From: Flavobacterium gawalongense
Lineage (GTDB): Bacteria; Bacteroidota; Bacteroidia; Flavobacteriales; Flavobacteriaceae
NCBI RefSeq assembly: GCF_007097265.1
Contig: NZ_VJZP01000022.1
Coordinates: 1-64,000, forward strand
Length of the DNA: 64,000 bases
Direction of reading: 5' to 3'
The translations under genes were made by a program, and so were the position numbers. The notes under the pieces were generated by a model. It saw nothing but the letters and a program-made list of their open reading frames with translations, made no database searches and had not been told where the DNA came from. Shown here piece after piece: positions 63,770-64,000 of this stretch (positions are counted from its first letter, which is position 1; the number at the start of each line of letters is the position of its first letter).

Positions 63770-64000
63770 ATGCAATTAAGCAACGAAGAAGAAGACTATA
63801 ACTTATCATTGTCTAAATTTGAGTCCATGTTGAAAACCAACAAAGTGCTCTTTTTTGACTCCGAAGAATTTGAAGAAATTATTCTTCATTATCTCGATAT
63901 GGGTAAGGCCGCTTTGGCAAAAAAAGCGCTCAAACTGGCATTGGAACAACATCCAAAATCTACCGGACTAAAACTGGTCCAAGTGGAAATGCTTGTCTAT
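63770..64000 (+). CDS. TPR-like protein (partial, runs off the window)
   Basis: The first 77 codons, starting MQLSNEEEDYNLSLSKFESM, acidic, then FEEIILHYLDMGKAALAKKA and LKLALEQHPKSTGLKLVQVE, which has the helix spacing of tetratricopeptide repeats. No signal peptide. It is probably a scaffold or regulator. The rest lies beyond 64000. Confidence 0.8.
   Translation, partial: MQLSNEEEDYNLSLSKFESMLKTNKVLFFDSEEFEEIILHYLDMGKAALAKKALKLALEQHPKSTGLKLVQVEMLVY

Overview
The window looks like chromosome of a Flavobacterium-type bacterium (Bacteroidota, Flavobacteriia). Supports: low GC, A/T-rich gaps, Bacteroidota promoters (TTG, about 19 nt, TAnnTTTG) ahead of many genes, few Shine-Dalgarno sites, some TTG and GTG starts, and the typical gene block ftsH - LUD protein - cdsA - psd - acyl-CoA-binding protein - superoxide dismutase. 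No rRNA, tRNA, CRISPR array, prophage or replication origin was seen.

Layout. 1-10.4 kb: a 1891-residue multi-PAS hybrid histidine kinase, a MarR - nitroreductase - YceI group and a secreted beta-helix-like protein, bracketed by a perfect inverted repeat of at least 77 bp (1-77 and 10319-10395). 10.8-19.1 kb: a broken second yceI, then the tryptophan operon with promoter, leader peptide (three Trp codons) and attenuator: trpE-G-D-C-F-B-(gamma-glutamylcyclotransferase-like)-A. Almost every junction holds a repeat, each from a different family. 19.2-23.8 kb: accessory region with two exported SnoaL-like proteins, a divergent HxlR regulator, an outer-membrane beta-barrel, a REP-associated Y1 transposase (RAYT) and a dense array of its REP hairpins. 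24.7-30.1 kb: GyrI-like protein and a TetR-controlled TolC/EmrA/EmrB efflux operon with two tandem palindromic operators. 30-37 kb: YaaA, GNAT, MFS and TauE transporters, exported adenosine deaminase, a transglutaminase-like protein and two gene remnants. 37.8-42 kb: a two-component cluster whose kinase has an N-terminal frameshift. 42-64 kb: mostly housekeeping genes (RluD-type pseudouridine synthase, PASTA protein, ddl, coaD, DEAD-box helicase, Nudix, pyrE, birA, rsfS, ftsH, cdsA, psd, SOD, GH13, OstA-like, class III aminotransferase) plus a DUF433/DUF5615 toxin-antitoxin-like pair with a broken toxin.

The most interesting layer is the repetitive DNA. (1) A RAYT gene sits inside a REP array; one more REP copy lies 18.6 kb away. 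(2) At two loci (trpA and the rluD-like gene) the gene's last codons and its terminator recur as a direct repeat on the far side of REP-containing DNA. (3) Period-7 repeats (AGTnTTC-like) form arms around hairpins on both sides of the helicase gene and in trp junctions. (4) Four copies of a large structured intergenic element (two subtypes) occur. (5) CACGAATTTCAC palindromes, GTAGAGACG palindromes, G-rich hairpins and two MITE-like units of about 170 bp are scattered through the gaps. Two of these repeats have become part of the trpF reading frame.
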